The notes beneath the pieces are model-generated. The model did no database searches. It saw only the letters and a list, made by a program, of their open reading frames with translations, and had not been told where the DNA came from. A DNA stretch of 8,199 bases from Bradyrhizobium sp. GTDB lineage: Bacteria > Pseudomonadota > Alphaproteobacteria > Rhizobiales > Xanthobacteraceae. This document shows positions 6,256-8,199 of the stretch, piece by piece (position 1 is the stretch's first letter; every line of letters begins with the position of its first letter). The DNA lies in the NCBI GenBank assembly GCA_025960445.1, contig JAICIT010000083.1, forward strand, positions 1 to 8,199. The letters are read 5' to 3'. The position numbers were made by a program, and so were the translations under genes.

Positions 6256-6318
6256 AGCGTTTTCGAGCGGAGCGTACGCCGCTTCGGGTGAAGAAACTCA
6301 GAAGAATGAGCTAGACCC
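6252..6318 (+). repeat. palindromic intergenic repeat, copy 2 (truncated)
   Basis: A partial copy of the element at 3385-3484 in the same orientation. It shares TTCGAGCGG (6262-6270) exactly and TTCGGGTGAAGAAA (6283-6296) at 13 of 14 positions. It keeps the left arm GCGTTTTC (6257-6264), which is mutated in copy 1, but has lost the matching right arm GAAAACGC, which copy 1 keeps. The right half of the element is missing; an intrinsic terminator begins at once. The left edge overlaps the TGA stop of the DUF1330 gene. Confidence 0.6.
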
Positions 6319-6350
6319 AAAAAAATCGGCGGCCTCGCAAGGCCGCCGAT
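6319..6350 (-). terminator. intrinsic terminator of the substrate-binding protein gene
   Basis: An 11-base perfect GC-rich stem (6325-6335 with 6340-6350) around the tetraloop CGCA is followed, on the minus strand, by a run of T (A run at 6319-6325 on the plus strand). It lies 24 bases past the stop of the minus-strand binding protein gene. On the plus strand no T run follows, so it should act mainly on leftward transcripts. Confidence 0.9.
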
Positions 6351-6374
6351 CAGTGAGACCGAAAACGTGATGCG

Positions 6375-7601
6375 CTAGCCCGCCGGGCCGGTGTCCTCGA
6401 TGATCGGGCCGAACAGCTCCCAGCGTTCGCCGTCGAACTTCATCATCTGCATCTGCTTGTTGATGCGGTAGTCCGTCGGCGATGTATTGACGACCATGCC
6501 GGGCAGCGAAAGACTGCCGACGAAGTTCTTCAGGCTGGTCGCCTGCCGCATGACGTTTTCGCGGGTCAGATCATCGCCGCATTGGCGCAGGATGTGCACC
6601 AGCAATTCCGCCGTCGAATAGCCGTACGTATTCACCGTGTTGAGCTTGTCGCCCTCGGGATAGTATTTGTCCATGAAGGCGAAGTAGGCCTTCAGGCCAG
6701 GATCGTCCTTCCACTGCGGATCGCCGGGGTCCTTGCCGTAGTTGGTGCTGATAATGCCCTTTGAGATGTCGAGCCCCGCGGGCTTGAGCGTCGCCGAGAC
6801 CGGGCTTGCATTGATGTCGAGGATGTGGACCGGCTTCCAGCCGAGGTCGGCCACCTTCTTGATGGCTTGCGCGGCGAACTTCGGCGTCGACGCGTCGTAC
6901 AGCAGGTCGGCCCCAACCGATTTCAGCTTGACGATTTGCGAGTCGATGGTCGGATCGGACAGCTCGTAAGACGCTTCGCCGACGATCATCGATGCGGCCT
7001 TACTGCCGAGGCCCGCCTTCAATCCGGTGATGTAGTCGCGGCCCAGGTCGTCATTCTGGTAAAGAATGCCGATCTTCGCATTCGGATAGTTTGTGAGAAT
7101 GTATTTGCCGTAGATCCGGCCCTCCGTTTGATAGTTGGGATTGAATCCGATGGTCCATGGCGCGTTTTGCGGATCCGAGAAGCGCGAGGCACCCGTGGCC
7201 GCGAGCAGTTGCGGCACTTTTTTGGCGTTGAGGTATTTCTGGACCGCTGCATTGGACGGCGTGCCGATGAGCTGGAACGTAAACAGGACCTCGTCGCTTT
7301 CGACCAGCTTGCGTACCTGCTCCACCGCTTTAGGCGGACTGTAGGCATCGTCGTACTGGATCAGGTTCAGCTTGCGGCCGTTGATGCCGCCCTGCTCGTT
7401 GATCATCCGCAGATACGCGGCTTGGGTTTTGCCGATGCTGGCATAAGCGGAAGCGGGTCCGCTGAACGGCACGGTTTGCCCGATCTTGATTTCCGTGTCG
7501 GTCGCGCCGGTGTCATATTTCTTCTGCGCGGATGCTGGTGATGCCGATAGCGCAAAGGCAATCGCGGCACCGGTGACAAACTGAAAGATAGCGTTCCTCA
7601 T
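6375..7601 (-). CDS. periplasmic branched-chain amino acid-type ABC substrate-binding protein
   Basis: Extracytoplasmic solute receptor of the LivK-like family (type I periplasmic binding fold, Peripla_BP_6), delivering a ligand to a HAAT-type ABC importer. The 408-residue precursor has a signal peptide: MRNAIFQF, a hydrophobic core, then SASPASA with likely cleavage after A25 before QKKYD. There is no lipobox cysteine, so it should be soluble in the periplasm. The mature start TEIKIGQTVPFSGPASAYA and the INEQGGINGRKLNLIQYDDAY segment are classic for the family, followed by KLVESDEVLF, the PNYQTEGRIYGKY region and GILYQNDDLGRDY. Length is normal. A GAGGA site lies 11 bases before the ATG. No permease or ATPase genes adjoin it, so it is an orphan receptor here. 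Such orphans are common in Bradyrhizobium, and the ligand (amino acid, amide, aromatic or other) cannot be read from sequence. Confidence 0.93.
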   Translation of the reverse strand: MRNAIFQFVTGAAIAFALSASPASAQKKYDTGATDTEIKIGQTVPFSGPASAYASIGKTQAAYLRMINEQGGINGRKLNLIQYDDAYSPPKAVEQVRKLVESDEVLFTFQLIGTPSNAAVQKYLNAKKVPQLLAATGASRFSDPQNAPWTIGFNPNYQTEGRIYGKYILTNYPNAKIGILYQNDDLGRDYITGLKAGLGSKAASMIVGEASYELSDPTIDSQIVKLKSVGADLLYDASTPKFAAQAIKKVADLGWKPVHILDINASPVSATLKPAGLDISKGIISTNYGKDPGDPQWKDDPGLKAYFAFMDKYYPEGDKLNTVNTYGYSTAELLVHILRQCGDDLTRENVMRQATSLKNFVGSLSLPGMVVNTSPTDYRINKQMQMMKFDGERWELFGPIIEDTGPAG

Positions 7602-7765
7602 ATCGCTGCGTTTCCTCTTGTTATGATTGTGTCGATAGTCTTGTCCGACCGGTCCTACGGAGCTGGGCGGACGCCATCGCTCGAAGGATTGTGTCGGAAG
7701 GCGGGGACCGATGCAAGGCGATGCCAGCCGAAAAGGCCAGCGAACTTGATCCGAAAATAGCGCGA

Positions 7766-8199
7766 TCAGGCCGCGGGCTGCGCCACGGCGACATCATTGG
7801 TGAGAAGATGGATCAGTGCGCTCTTGATCGCTGCCTGTCGCGTCGGCGCGTTAATCTGCGCTCCCAACAAATCCGTGACATAGAATACGTCGCGCGCCCG
7901 CTCGCCGAATGTAGCGACATGGGCGGAGGCGATGTTGAGGTTGAGTTTGGAAATCGCGGTGGTCAGTTCGTATAGCAGGCCTGGCCGGTCGAGACCGGAC
8001 ACCTCGATCACGGTGTAGCGGTCCGACCACTGATTGTTGATGATCACTTCCGGCTCCACCACGAAAGGCCGTGCCTTGCGCCCGGCGGCCCGCCGCGCCA
8101 CCACTTCCGGCAGCCGCAACTTGCCTTCCAGCACATCCTCGATCATCTCGCCGATGCGGGTCGCGCGCCGTCCCTCATCCTCGTCGCGATCGTACTCTC
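7766..8199 (-). CDS. glnD: PII uridylyltransferase/uridylyl-removing enzyme, C-terminal part
   Basis: C-terminal fragment of GlnD, the cytoplasmic nitrogen sensor that adds and removes UMP on PII proteins (GlnB/GlnK) according to glutamine level. The frame is open to the window edge, so the nucleotidyltransferase and HD domains lie outside; 143 residues are visible. Reading begins EYDRDEDEGRRATRIGEM, then a helix IEDVLEGKLRLPEVVARR and the segment PFVVEPEVIINNQWSDRYT. A complete ACT domain (about residues 61-135 of the fragment) follows, with the core SGLDRPGLLYELTTAISKL and the strand RDVFYVTDLLG. This is the second, C-terminal ACT domain that binds glutamine. The ATG at 8146 is internal and not a start. 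The end AVAQPAA is typical of rhizobial GlnD. No terminator was found in the 164 bases between it and the binding-protein gene. Confidence 0.93.
   Translation of the reverse strand, partial: EYDRDEDEGRRATRIGEMIEDVLEGKLRLPEVVARRAAGRKARPFVVEPEVIINNQWSDRYTVIEVSGLDRPGLLYELTTAISKLNLNIASAHVATFGERARDVFYVTDLLGAQINAPTRQAAIKSALIHLLTNDVAVAQPAA

Noticed and set aside
6825..7541. 238-codon open frame on the plus strand
   Set aside because: Antisense shadow of the substrate-binding protein gene; no ribosome site or recognisable family.
7647..7654. GACCGGTC palindrome upstream of the binding-protein gene
   Set aside because: An eight-base GC-rich palindrome is expected by chance and does not extend; no evidence of an operator.
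7723..7741. GCCAGC repeated 13 bases apart, considered as a glnD terminator
   Set aside because: The copies are direct, not inverted; only a three-base stem can form and no suitable T run follows on the minus strand.
1..8199. Search for CRISPR arrays, IS ends, tRNA/rRNA genes, toxin-antitoxin or defence modules
   Set aside because: None seen: no regularly spaced repeats, no transposase or integrase motifs, no cloverleaf or rRNA segments; all sizeable coding regions fit known housekeeping or transport families.

Overview
The window looks like chromosome from a high-GC alphaproteobacterium of the Bradyrhizobium/Rhodopseudomonas group (Nitrobacteraceae). The grounds are overall protein character (PhaZ, GlnD, a LivK-like binding protein and PBP1A all read as rhizobial), strong GC bias at third codon positions, and an intergenic repeat I recognise from Bradyrhizobium-type genomes. 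No sequence search was run, so the genus is an inference. It is mostly ordinary housekeeping and metabolic sequence, and I see no phage, IS, CRISPR, toxin-antitoxin or defence genes.

Layout, left to right. (1) 15-833 (+): ABC-2 type transporter permease, probably translationally coupled to an ATPase gene lying just outside the window. (2) 959-2308 (+): intracellular polyhydroxyalkanoate depolymerase (PhaZ type) with its own candidate promoter. (3) 2309-2632: a 324-base gap with an interrupted hairpin and weak promoter-like elements. (4) 2633-3388 (+): YgjP/SprT-like zinc metallopeptidase. (5) 3488-5692 (-): bifunctional penicillin-binding protein 1A, convergent with the metallopeptidase. (6) 5830-6255 (+): small DUF1330 protein, divergent from the PBP. 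(7) 6375-7601 (-): periplasmic branched-chain-amino-acid-type binding protein with a clear intrinsic terminator. (8) 7766-8199 (-): C-terminal end of GlnD, the PII uridylyltransferase, cut by the window edge.

The genes do not form one pathway. PhaZ mobilises stored carbon, GlnD senses nitrogen status, the binding protein scavenges amino-acid-like solutes, and PBP1A builds peptidoglycan. No operon spans more than one complete gene here.

The most interesting signals are non-coding. Both convergent gaps (metallopeptidase/PBP1A and DUF1330/binding protein) carry decayed copies of the same palindromic repeat in the same orientation, each starting exactly at the stop codon of the plus-strand gene. 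The divergent PBP1A/DUF1330 gap contains three TTAA-like half-sites at 11-base spacing, resembling tandem CtrA boxes. These are modest leads; I found no undescribed multi-gene system.
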